Assembly (NCBI GenBank): GCA_937944105.1
Contig: CALDZP010000001.1
Location: forward strand, 1 to 64,000
DNA length: 64,000 nt
Source: an uncultured Ignavibacteria bacterium
GTDB taxonomy: Bacteria > Bacteroidota > Ignavibacteria > Ch128b
Direction: 5' to 3'
Each line of letters opens with the position of its first letter. Position 1 is the first letter of the stretch. This document shows positions 1 to 8,992 of this stretch, piece after piece. The translations under genes and the position numbers were made by a program. A model generated the notes under the pieces. The model was given only the letters and a program-made list of their open reading frames with translations. It searched no databases and was not told the DNA's origin.

Positions 1-215
1 ACAACTGAGCTACGCCAGCATTTCCAAAAAACTCATTCTCACTAATGACCTTCCCGATTAAAATCGGGATGCTCTAACAACTGAGCTACGCCAGCATTTC
101 TAAAAAACTCATTCTCACTAATGACCTTCCCGATTAAAATCGGGATGCTCTACCAACTGAGCTACGCCAGCATTTCCAAAAAACTCATTCTCACTAATGA
201 CCTTCCCGATTAAAA
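1..215 (-). repeat. Tandem repeat, 76-bp period, each unit carrying a tRNA-like 5' half (acceptor 5' strand, D-arm, anticodon-arm-like hairpin) without a T-arm; continues off the left edge
   Basis: Minus-strand unit GCTGGCGTAGCTCAGTTGGTAGAGCATCCCGATTTTAATCGGGAAGGTCATTAGTGAGAATGAGTTTTTTGGAAAT is 76 nt; the 'caactgagctacgccagc' block recurs at offsets of exactly 76. Confidence 0.85.
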
Positions 216-384
216 TCTTGGGTACTCATTCGGCTGATTTATGTCAGGTTATCAAAAAACAAATACTTAAATCAAATTCTTCACAAATGCGATGCAAAAA
301 TACAATTCAAAAAAATATTAATCAATTGAAGGAGAGACAGAACTAACTAAATCTCCTTCAATAATGAAAGATTAGTGAAAAGAA

Positions 385-1812
385 TTAAACATCATAGTAA
401 AGTGCAAATTCAAATGGGTGTGGACGTAAAGCCATTTCTTTTAATTCTCGGTTTTGTTTATAATCAATCCATGTTCTAATAACATCTTCAGTAAAAACAT
501 TTCCTCTCATTAAAAATTCATGATCATTTTTTAATGCTTCAAGTGCTTCTTCCAGAGAACCAGGAGTTTGTGGAACATTCTTTAACTCTTCAGGAGGTAA
601 ATCATAAATATCTTTATCAAGTGGTTCCCCTGGATCAATTTTATTTATAATTCCATCTAATCCTGCCATCAACATTGCTGAAAATGCCAGATAAGGATTG
701 CATGAAGGGTCAGGGCAACGATATTCAATTCTTTTGGCTTTCGGATTTTGAGTATACATTGGAATTCTTATGGCAGCACTTCGATTTCTTTGAGAATAAG
801 CGAGATTAACCGGTGCCTCGAAACCAGGAACAAGCCTCTTATAAGAATTAGTCGTTGGATTAGTAAAAGCGCAAAGAGCAGGCGCATGCTTTAATAATCC
901 ACCTATATAGTATAAAGCAACCTCACTTAAGCCCGCATATTCTTTACCAGCAAAAAGTGGTTTGTTATTTTTCCAGAGACTTTGATGAACATGCATACCA
1001 CTCCCATTATCACCAAAAAGAGGTTTAGGCATAAATGTGGCTGTGAATCCATGATTTTTAGCTGTATTTTTAACTATATATTTGAACATCATTAACTGAT
1101 CTGCCGAGCGTATTAATTCGGCAAATTTTAAGTCGATTTCACCCTGACCACCAGTTGCAACTTCATGATGTTGTGCTTCTACTTCAATTCCACAATTTAT
1201 TAAAGTTTGAACCATTTCATTTCTTAAATCATTTAAAGAATCAATGGGTGGAACTGGGAAATAACCTTCTTTCTGTCTTGGTAAATATCCAGAATTCGGG
1301 AAATCTTTACCTCGACTCCAGATCCCTTCTTGAGAATCAATTTCATAAAAGGACATATTTATATCTGAATCATATCTAACATTGTTAAAGATGAAAAATT
1401 CAGCTTCGGGACCAAAATATGCGGTATCTGCAATTCCAGTAGATTTCAAATAATCATTTGCTTTTTGAGCTATACTTCTTGGGCATCTCTCATAGCTTTC
1501 ATGGGTTATTGGATCATAAACATCACAAATTAGACTCAATGTTGGAACTTTAGTAAATGGATCAACAAATGCCGTATCAGGATCTGGTATAATTATCATA
1601 TCGCTTTCATTGATTGATTTCCAACCTCTAATACTTGACGCATCGAAGCCAAATCCATTTTCAAAGGCTGATTCATCAAATTGATCAACTGGAACTGAAA
1701 AATGTTGCCACTGAAATGGGAAATCAATGAATTTGAAATCAATCATTTTTATGTTGTGCTTTTTTATTAGAGCAAAGACTTTCATTACTGAAGAGGAATT
1801 TTTGTCTTTCAT
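385..1812 (-). CDS. glnA: Glutamine synthetase, type I
   Basis: 475 aa; motifs [43 protein letters not shown]-like GAAAGG upstream. Confidence 0.95.
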   Translation of the reverse strand: MKDKNSSSVMKVFALIKKHNIKMIDFKFIDFPFQWQHFSVPVDQFDESAFENGFGFDASSIRGWKSINESDMIIIPDPDTAFVDPFTKVPTLSLICDVYDPITHESYERCPRSIAQKANDYLKSTGIADTAYFGPEAEFFIFNNVRYDSDINMSFYEIDSQEGIWSRGKDFPNSGYLPRQKEGYFPVPPIDSLNDLRNEMVQTLINCGIEVEAQHHEVATGGQGEIDLKFAELIRSADQLMMFKYIVKNTAKNHGFTATFMPKPLFGDNGSGMHVHQSLWKNNKPLFAGKEYAGLSEVALYYIGGLLKHAPALCAFTNPTTNSYKRLVPGFEAPVNLAYSQRNRSAAIRIPMYTQNPKAKRIEYRCPDPSCNPYLAFSAMLMAGLDGIINKIDPGEPLDKDIYDLPPEELKNVPQTPGSLEEALEALKNDHEFLMRGNVFTEDVIRTWIDYKQNRELKEMALRPHPFEFALYYDV

Positions 1813-1817
1813 CTGTG

Positions 1818-2285
1818 TTACCTTTCTTTTTGTTTGACTTTTATTATTTGAAAATCTTTAATTGTCGATAAAACTACATTTGTTTTAGTTCCTTTTACTC
1901 CTGGCCACGCTTGAATCTTTGAAAGAATTTTTTCAAGTGTTGATGTATTTTCAGTCACAACCTTTAATATATGTGAACCTTCCCCGGTTATTGAATGACA
2001 TTCTAAAATTTCTGGTTCATGAAGTGCCTTTTGTGTGAATGAGTTATAATATTTTGAGGATTCCATAAACACAAAAATGAAAGCTGTCACATCGTAACCA
2101 GCTTTCTTAAAATCAAGTTGTGCTGTATAACGCTTTAATAAACCTCTTTCTTCAAGTTTTTTGATTCGATCACTTATAGCAGGAATGGTAAGATTAACTT
2201 TTTCAGCAAGTTCACTACGTCTTATTCTCGAATTCTCTTGAAGAAGATCTATTATTTTTAAATCGATTTCATCAAGTTGATACAT
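1818..2285 (-). CDS. Lrp/AsnC family transcriptional regulator (ORF track start 2297; GGAG spacing favours start at 2285)
   Basis: N-terminal [53 protein letters not shown] plus RAM-like C-terminal domain. Confidence 0.9.
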   Translation of the reverse strand: MYQLDEIDLKIIDLLQENSRIRRSELAEKVNLTIPAISDRIKKLEERGLLKRYTAQLDFKKAGYDVTAFIFVFMESSKYYNSFTQKALHEPEILECHSITGEGSHILKVVTENTSTLEKILSKIQAWPGVKGTKTNVVLSTIKDFQIIKVKQKER

Positions 2286-2584
2286 TAATATCTCCATTTA
2301 ATTTGTGCAAGGATAAAGTAATTTTTACTAATAGTCAAGATATTTTAAGTGAATAATAAAAATCACTTAAATTTTTTAAGTTGATATTTATTTCCGCTTT
2401 ATTAATTAAGATAACGAAAAATAAACTTCAAAATGTTAACAAGAATTATAAAGTAATTAACCCTTTAATAATGTGTACATTTAAAAGTAATCAAAATCAG
2501 AAGGTCAAAGGGAGAGTGTAAAATTTATTAAATTTTTTCAAGAACTTTTTGTTTAAAGTGTGGAATTTAGATGGTTTAATGCAT

Positions 2585-3664
2585 TTAAATTCTAAGTTCT
2601 GAAATCAATTTATCAACTTCATTTAGAACAATATCTACTGATAATTCTTTTATACATTTGAACTGAACATCTCTTCTTGAACAAGTTAATGGTTTTGGTG
2701 AGTAATAAAAGCAAGGCTGGCATTCGAGATTAAGTCGAGCAATTTTATGTTTTGTTTTATAAGGATGAACATAATTTGTATTTGTTGGTCCAAAAATAGC
2801 CACTACATTTAATTTCAATGCCGACGCTACATGCATAAGAGCAGAATCATTTGTGACAAACAAATTTATTCTTCTCATTATTGCTGCAGTTTGAAGTAAA
2901 GAAGAAGTTCGTACAATAATACCTTTACGATCCATTAAAGAGTTTATTCTCTCATTTAATTCATACTCATCAGGTCCACCGAAGAGCAAAATTTTAGAAT
3001 TGTATTTATCAATTAATCTTTTCCCGAGTTCTGCAAATTTTTCGGGTTCCCATCTTCTTTTGATGTGATTTTTCAGTGTTGCACATCCTGCATGAAAACC
3101 AATTATAAAATCTTTTTCAAATATTTTGTTTTGTTTCAACCATTCGTTTGAGAATTCTAATGAATCATCATCGAAAAAAATTTCTAAAGAAAATTCTTCA
3201 TCTTCAAATATAATATTGTGATTTTCTAAGAAAAGTCTACCCAGATTCAGGTTTTCTTCGACATTGTGTAAGTAATCATTTTCTATAATTCTAAAATTGT
3301 TTAGAAATCCGAAATTCATAAAATCTCTTCTTAAATATTGTATTGCGTATCTTTCCTTTGCACCAACGACAAATGAAATTACATTATATTCTTTTCGGTT
3401 GGAAGGGTAGACATTAAAACTTACATCATACTTTTTTCTAAGTTTCATCAAAAAAAAGAGGGATTTGAAGAATCCCTCTTTTATAAAATCAAAGTAAATA
3501 ATTCGATTTATTTTTGGATTATTTTCGTAGATATCCTTTACACCTTTAAACATACACAATAAATCTATCTCAACATCAGGGAGATTTTTCCTGATCAATG
3601 AGATAGTTGGTGAAAACATCAAAGCGTCACCAATTCCTGAAAGAGCAAAAACTAAAATCCTCAC
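2585..3664 (-). CDS. Glycosyltransferase family 9 (heptosyltransferase-like)
   Basis: MRILVFALSGIGDALMFSPTISLIRKNLPDVEIDLLC ... IGFHAGC ... LFVTNDSALMHVASALKLNVVAIFGPTN. Confidence 0.85.
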   Translation of the reverse strand: MRILVFALSGIGDALMFSPTISLIRKNLPDVEIDLLCMFKGVKDIYENNPKINRIIYFDFIKEGFFKSLFFLMKLRKKYDVSFNVYPSNRKEYNVISFVVGAKERYAIQYLRRDFMNFGFLNNFRIIENDYLHNVEENLNLGRLFLENHNIIFEDEEFSLEIFFDDDSLEFSNEWLKQNKIFEKDFIIGFHAGCATLKNHIKRRWEPEKFAELGKRLIDKYNSKILLFGGPDEYELNERINSLMDRKGIIVRTSSLLQTAAIMRRINLFVTNDSALMHVASALKLNVVAIFGPTNTNYVHPYKTKHKIARLNLECQPCFYYSPKPLTCSRRDVQFKCIKELSVDIVLNEVDKLISELRI

Positions 3665-3666
3665 TT

Positions 3667-6456
3667 TTATTTCAATAATGTATCTATTTTTATTTCACCA
3701 CTCATTTTTTGTTGAAAGCGAGCAATTTCTGAGTCAATTAATCTTGTATCGCCCACATATGATCTAATTGTATTCAAAAGATTAATCGCCATTTGGTAAC
3801 TTGCTTTGGATTTATCAATTAAACCTTTTTCTCTGTAAATATCCCCTCTTCCCTCATAAATCTGTAATAAAATTCTGTAAGGATTATAATAGCTCGAGAT
3901 ATCTCCAGGATTTAGTTCCATATTTTTCTGAGCCTGAGGTTCAATCTCATCAGCAATTTCAAGAAATCGATCGGGTTTTCCCGCAAGTTTATATAGAGAA
4001 GCAATATCCGAAAGTAATCTATAATCTAAAGGAATATATTTTCTTGGTAATTTTTTCTCCATTTCATCAAGTGTTTGGGCAAGTTTTTCTTTATCACCAG
4101 AATTCATGTAATAAAGTGCAAGTCTTAAGAATGAATTTCTATAATTCATCATCATTCTTCTTTGGTTTTCATCTAAATAAATTTTCCCGGTATTTAAGCC
4201 ACGGAATTTAAAGCCGAGATTATAATCTTTATAAAACCCTTCTGGTTCATTAAATAGACATTTTTCCATTCTTTCCACATCAATATTCATTTGTTGATTT
4301 GATACTTTTACTGGTGTTACCAGAAATGTCATACCCTGCATTTTCATATATTCATCGAGACCAAGTTTCGAGTCATCCGAACAGGTAACGGAAAAATGAA
4401 TTGGCCTTTTCCATCCCTGTTTAGCATTGGTAACAATAATATCCTGAACCACTAAATCTTGAATTCGAATTATTCCTCGAGGACCAGCCTGAGTTTCATA
4501 TTGCATAGTCGGATTAAGTCTAAAAATTATTTTTTTATTTTGAATGATTGAGGAATCAGTTACACCAAATTTTTCAATTGCTTCATCCGGGACTGGAATT
4601 TCGATATCTCGTCCTGAGAATTCCATTGGCATCAGTCTATCGATTTGCTCATCAGAAAATGAAATAGGGACTTTCATTGCACCATAGGGTTCTTCATTCT
4701 TTGCTTGTTTGAGGTACCAATTGGTATTAGCAAGACTCAAATTAACGATCCGAATATCTCTTCTTACACCTTCAACATCTTGAAGGTACCAGAGAGGGAA
4801 TGTATCATTATCTCCATTTGTGAATAAGATAGCATTAGGTTCACAACTTTGTAAGATATTATAGGCAAAATCCCATGGAACGAAATTATCAGAACGATCG
4901 TGGTCGTCCCAATTTTGAACCGCCATATTTACAGGCACTGCTAATGTTACTATAATGAATAACCCGAGAGAAGCCGGTACAATATTTTTTTCACCGAGTT
5001 TAGTTTTCAGATAATGAATCAGACCTTCAAATGCAATTCCAATCCATATTGCAAAAACAAAGAAGGAACCTACATAGAAGTAATCTCTTTCTCTAGGTTG
5101 TGGTTCCTGCTGGTTTTGATAAAGAGCAGTAAGGACACCCATTAATAAAAACATTGTTAAAAAACTAAGACCCAGTTTCCAATCCCTTCGAAAATGATAA
5201 TATAAACCGATTAGACCTAAGATAAATGGAATCCCATAATATCTATTAGGAAAACGTTGAGGGTCACCAACATAATCTTCATTAGGTTTACCAAATAAAA
5301 TAGTTCTTGCATCTTGAACATCACCTTCCCGACCAACAAAATTCCAGAACAAATAACGATTATACATATGATTTATTTGATATCGCCACATAAAATCTAA
5401 ATCACTTGAATAATTATAATATATTCCTTGTTGATGTGGTTCTTGACTATATCTTCTTTTCAATAATGGGAAGTCACCATATTGTTCACGATTAATATAA
5501 TAGACAAATTCATTCATTGTATCAGGTTCATTTTCGTTCATTGGTGGGTGAGCATTTGCACGAATAATAACCATAGTGTAAGAAGTGTAACCGATAAAAA
5601 CTAAAAACAACGAGGAAATAACTAAAAATGCAAGTGCTTTACCATTTTGTTTTGTCCAATACATTCCATAAACCAAAAGAGCGATAAATGCAACCACAAG
5701 AGAAAGTTTTAATGTTAAATTTGTGCCACCAAATTTTGCCAGCAGAGAAGGAAAAAATTTGATAATCCCTGGATAAACCGACCAGAAAAACAAGACGGCA
5801 AAAATTCCCATATAAACAAATGTTTTAAAATTAAACTCATATTTTTTGAAATAAACAACCATTACGATAGTAAAAATTGCAAGTACACTTAAAAGGTGAA
5901 CACCACTTGCAAGACCAATGATATACATTATTAACAATAAAATCTTCTCGTTGTTTTTTTCTTCAGCCTTTTCATACCAGACGAGTATTAACCATGTAAT
6001 TAGTGAAACAAATAACATTGAAATTGCATAAACTTCTGCTTCAACCGCATTAAACCAGACTGTATCTAAAAATATGTATGTTAAAGAACCAATTAATCCA
6101 GCACCATAAAATGAAATTGCATCAAATAAATTTTCAGGTTTTCTATTTTTATAAAACGAAATCAATTTTACAACAATGAAATAAAGGAACATCGCTGTAA
6201 AAGCTGTTGATAAAACAGAAACATAATTCATCCGCAACCCAAGATTCTCTACAAAAGGAATCATCATAAATAATCTTCCAATCAATAAAAATAATGGTGC
6301 ACCAGGAGGATGTGGCACCTGTAAGTAATAAGAAGCTGCTAAGAATTCACCGCAATCCCAGAAAGAAACACTCGGCTGAACTGTTAAACTGTATACAACA
6401 AATGCTGTAAGAAATACAAAAAGACCAATTATTTTATTGACCAATTTATGGTTCAT
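3667..6456 (-). CDS. DUF2723-family multi-TM protein (putative protein O-mannosyltransferase-like); start revised from 6552 to 6456 on RBS GAGGTAAAT-ATG
   Basis: VQPSVSFWDCGEFLAASYYLQVPHPPGAPLFLLIGRLF motif, many TM helices, TPR-like C-terminus. Confidence 0.85.
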   Translation of the reverse strand: MNHKLVNKIIGLFVFLTAFVVYSLTVQPSVSFWDCGEFLAASYYLQVPHPPGAPLFLLIGRLFMMIPFVENLGLRMNYVSVLSTAFTAMFLYFIVVKLISFYKNRKPENLFDAISFYGAGLIGSLTYIFLDTVWFNAVEAEVYAISMLFVSLITWLILVWYEKAEEKNNEKILLLIMYIIGLASGVHLLSVLAIFTIVMVVYFKKYEFNFKTFVYMGIFAVLFFWSVYPGIIKFFPSLLAKFGGTNLTLKLSLVVAFIALLVYGMYWTKQNGKALAFLVISSLFLVFIGYTSYTMVIIRANAHPPMNENEPDTMNEFVYYINREQYGDFPLLKRRYSQEPHQQGIYYNYSSDLDFMWRYQINHMYNRYLFWNFVGREGDVQDARTILFGKPNEDYVGDPQRFPNRYYGIPFILGLIGLYYHFRRDWKLGLSFLTMFLLMGVLTALYQNQQEPQPRERDYFYVGSFFVFAIWIGIAFEGLIHYLKTKLGEKNIVPASLGLFIIVTLAVPVNMAVQNWDDHDRSDNFVPWDFAYNILQSCEPNAILFTNGDNDTFPLWYLQDVEGVRRDIRIVNLSLANTNWYLKQAKNEEPYGAMKVPISFSDEQIDRLMPMEFSGRDIEIPVPDEAIEKFGVTDSSIIQNKKIIFRLNPTMQYETQAGPRGIIRIQDLVVQDIIVTNAKQGWKRPIHFSVTCSDDSKLGLDEYMKMQGMTFLVTPVKVSNQQMNIDVERMEKCLFNEPEGFYKDYNLGFKFRGLNTGKIYLDENQRRMMMNYRNSFLRLALYYMNSGDKEKLAQTLDEMEKKLPRKYIPLDYRLLSDIASLYKLAGKPDRFLEIADEIEPQAQKNMELNPGDISSYYNPYRILLQIYEGRGDIYREKGLIDKSKASYQMAINLLNTIRSYVGDTRLIDSEIARFQQKMSGEIKIDTLLK

Positions 6457-6570
6457 ATTTACCTCGTTATAATTTTTTTCTTTCAAATTGCTTAAAATAA
6501 TATTATAAAATAAGAAAATTTTGAAATTGTTTTGAGCAAAGAAAAATTTCAAAATTGTTTTAAACGGAAA

Positions 6571-7800
6571 TCAATGATTAACAATTATTTTTTCTATTAC
6601 TTCGTCAATATTCAAAGTATTCTCAAAGAAGGAATGAAGTTTTCGAAGAACAGCTTCTACTATAGCATCAGGACACGAAGCACCACTGGTGAGAAGAATA
6701 GTAACTTTATCTTTTTGCGGGATAAAATTTGATGTTAATACTTCCTGTTTAAGATTTAAATCGAAGTGAAGTATTTTTTCCTTTGAAAGAATTTTTACTT
6801 CCGAAGAAATAAAGTATGTTTTTACTTTATCCTTACAAAGACTTACAATATGAGATGTATTTGAACTATTATAACCACCAACTACCACAGCAAAATCCGC
6901 AGGATATTTTAACATTTCAAGCGTTGCCTCTTGGTTATCGTAGGTTGCATAGCAAAGTGTATCGCTCGTATCAGCAAAATGATATTTAAGATTCTCGATA
7001 CCATATTTTTCAATCATAACAGATTTAAAGTATTCGGCGATTTCTGCAGTTTCAGAAGCAAGCATAGTTGTCTGATTAACTACACCGATTCTTTCAAGGT
7101 GAATTTCTGGATTAAATTCTTTTGAATATTTTTCTTTAAAGAGCTCATAAAATTTTTCTGAAGGAATTTCGCCCAGAATAATTTTACCAAGAATTTTTGC
7201 TTCTTCAATATTGAGAACTATAACAGAATGAGATTTAAGAACACTATGTGAAAAAGTTGCTCGAGTTTCTTCATGTTTATACTTACCATGGATTATAATT
7301 GTATAACCTTTTTCACCAAGTGCAGCTGACCTATTCCATACTCTCTCCACAAATGGGCACGTCGTATCGTATTTTTCAATTTGTAGTCCAAGCGATTTTA
7401 ATTTCTCTTCAATTTCGACAGTTGTTCCAAAAGCAGGAATTAAAACTATATCATCTTTAGTGATTTCTTCCCATGGTACAATCTGTTCTCCTGATGGCTT
7501 CATTATAAAATTAACACCACGGAATTGCAAATCTTCATTAACAAATGGATTATGAATTATTTCACTGAGCAAAAAAATCCTTTTGTCAGGATTTTCTTCA
7601 ATAGTTTTATAAGAAATTTCTATAGCATTTTGAACACCATAACAAAAACCAAAGTGTCTTGCAATTACAAATTTAACTGGTCCAAAATCAAGCTCAGTCG
7701 GTGAAAGGTCCTGTTTTCGAGGGTCTATTAAATTCCTGTGCTCTTTAATTCTGGTAATAATTGAACTCTTATAAAATACCGGGATATTAAACTTTCGCAT
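6571..7800 (-). CDS. ispH: 4-hydroxy-3-methylbut-2-enyl diphosphate reductase
   Basis: FGFCYGVQNAIE, TTCPFVERVW, NQTTMLASETAEI, DTLCYATYDNQEA motifs. Confidence 0.93.
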   Translation of the reverse strand: MRKFNIPVFYKSSIITRIKEHRNLIDPRKQDLSPTELDFGPVKFVIARHFGFCYGVQNAIEISYKTIEENPDKRIFLLSEIIHNPFVNEDLQFRGVNFIMKPSGEQIVPWEEITKDDIVLIPAFGTTVEIEEKLKSLGLQIEKYDTTCPFVERVWNRSAALGEKGYTIIIHGKYKHEETRATFSHSVLKSHSVIVLNIEEAKILGKIILGEIPSEKFYELFKEKYSKEFNPEIHLERIGVVNQTTMLASETAEIAEYFKSVMIEKYGIENLKYHFADTSDTLCYATYDNQEATLEMLKYPADFAVVVGGYNSSNTSHIVSLCKDKVKTYFISSEVKILSKEKILHFDLNLKQEVLTSNFIPQKDKVTILLTSGASCPDAIVEAVLRKLHSFFENTLNIDEVIEKIIVNH

Positions 7801-8465
7801 ATTTATCTTTTATAAACTTTATGCAAATTAATTAATTGAATGTTCTGCAAAAATATAAAAGATTTTCTCCATTTATATTAGAATTAATTAAAACTCTTCA
7901 ATAATATTAACAATTTCTTGTGAAGAATAAATCTTTCTCAAAAGACGAAAAGTATTTTGGAAATATCTTTTCAAACCACAAGGAATTGTTTCTCCCGACT
8001 CACCGAGTTAGTAATGACTAATTTTTGAGAAAAGCTATTGAAAAATTTTTTTGATCAATTAATATAAATTTTTCTTTTAGTAGTCATTGCGAGTATCGTA
8101 AAGATGAAGTAATCCTTATTCTTTTCAGTTAATAATTCAAACTTTTCTGATTACCAAGGGGAATCGAGGTGAACTGAAAATAAACAACAATGCATTTCAG
8201 TAAGAATAACAATTGTATCGACTCAGCTTGTCAATCGGCTATTAGTCATCGCATTAACCAGATGCAGTCTAACATGAAGCAATTCATAATGTGGAACGAA
8301 AATATAAAATGAAAATAGTAGTAATAATTAAAGCTTGTGTCATTTGAAGACTGAAAAGAAACTATCACACCGAAGTAGTTAAATATTAATATCCCGGAGT
8401 CCAACTCTTTGTAAAAAGTACACAAAAAAAATTAATAACTCCGAAATAGTTAAATAAAAATAAGA

Positions 8466-8962
8466 TTTCGAAACAAGTTCGGAATGATAATTTGAGGGTA
8501 ATGCCACGATGAACTTAATGTTGCATTTATTTCAGCATAGTTTCAGCAACTTCTCTTTTTGTTATTTTGTTATGATGAACTCGTTTCAGCATCTCTTTAA
8601 ATTCAGTAACATATTCTGAATGATAGTTTGACGATTCAAATTCTGAAAAAAAATTCAGGAGAATTTTTTGACTGTAGATCTTGAAACAAGCTCAGGCTAA
8701 CACTATGAGAGTTTTTAGATCCTGAAACAAGTTCATGATGACACTATATGATGTTTTTTAGATTCTGAAATAAGCTCGAAATGATAATTTAAAAGTTTAG
8801 ATACTGAAAAAAGTTCAGAATGATACTTTTTTTTGACATCCTCCAAATGAAAATCCATTAAATCAATAACTCCGAAGGAGTTGAATTTAAATTTGATTCC
8901 AAACAAGCTCAGGATGACCCTATGAGAGTTTTTAGATCCCAAAACGAGTTCAGGATGACTTT
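8466..8962. repeat. Cluster of degenerate palindromic repeats of the form GATCCTGAAACAAGTTCAGGATGAC, several spaced about 40 bp apart
   Basis: Copies read at about 8466, 8677, 8718, 8761, 8799, 8895 and 8935. Confidence 0.8.
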
Positions 8963-8992
8963 TTTGTAAAGTTTTCATCTATTGTTAGAAGC

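Noticed and set aside
1-215. Functional tRNA genes
   Set aside because: The units lack a T-arm and the anticodon arm is one nucleotide too long; best called tRNA-like repeats.
1155-1379. Antisense or overlapping small ORFs in the track (e.g. 1155-1379, 3801-4211, 10132-10347, 10714-11079, 13861-14307, 22509-22898, 35232-35531, 62954-63214)
   Set aside because: All lie inside well-supported longer genes in other frames, with no recognisable domains.
8677-8962. Possible CRISPR array from about 40-bp spaced repeats
   Set aside because: Repeats are degenerate and palindromic, spacers are too short and themselves similar, and no cas genes are in the window.
8733-8978. 81-aa ORF MKTLQKSHPELVLGSKNS...
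   Set aside because: It is a translation of the palindromic repeats (SHPELVLGSKN is a typical artefact) with no homolog-like features.
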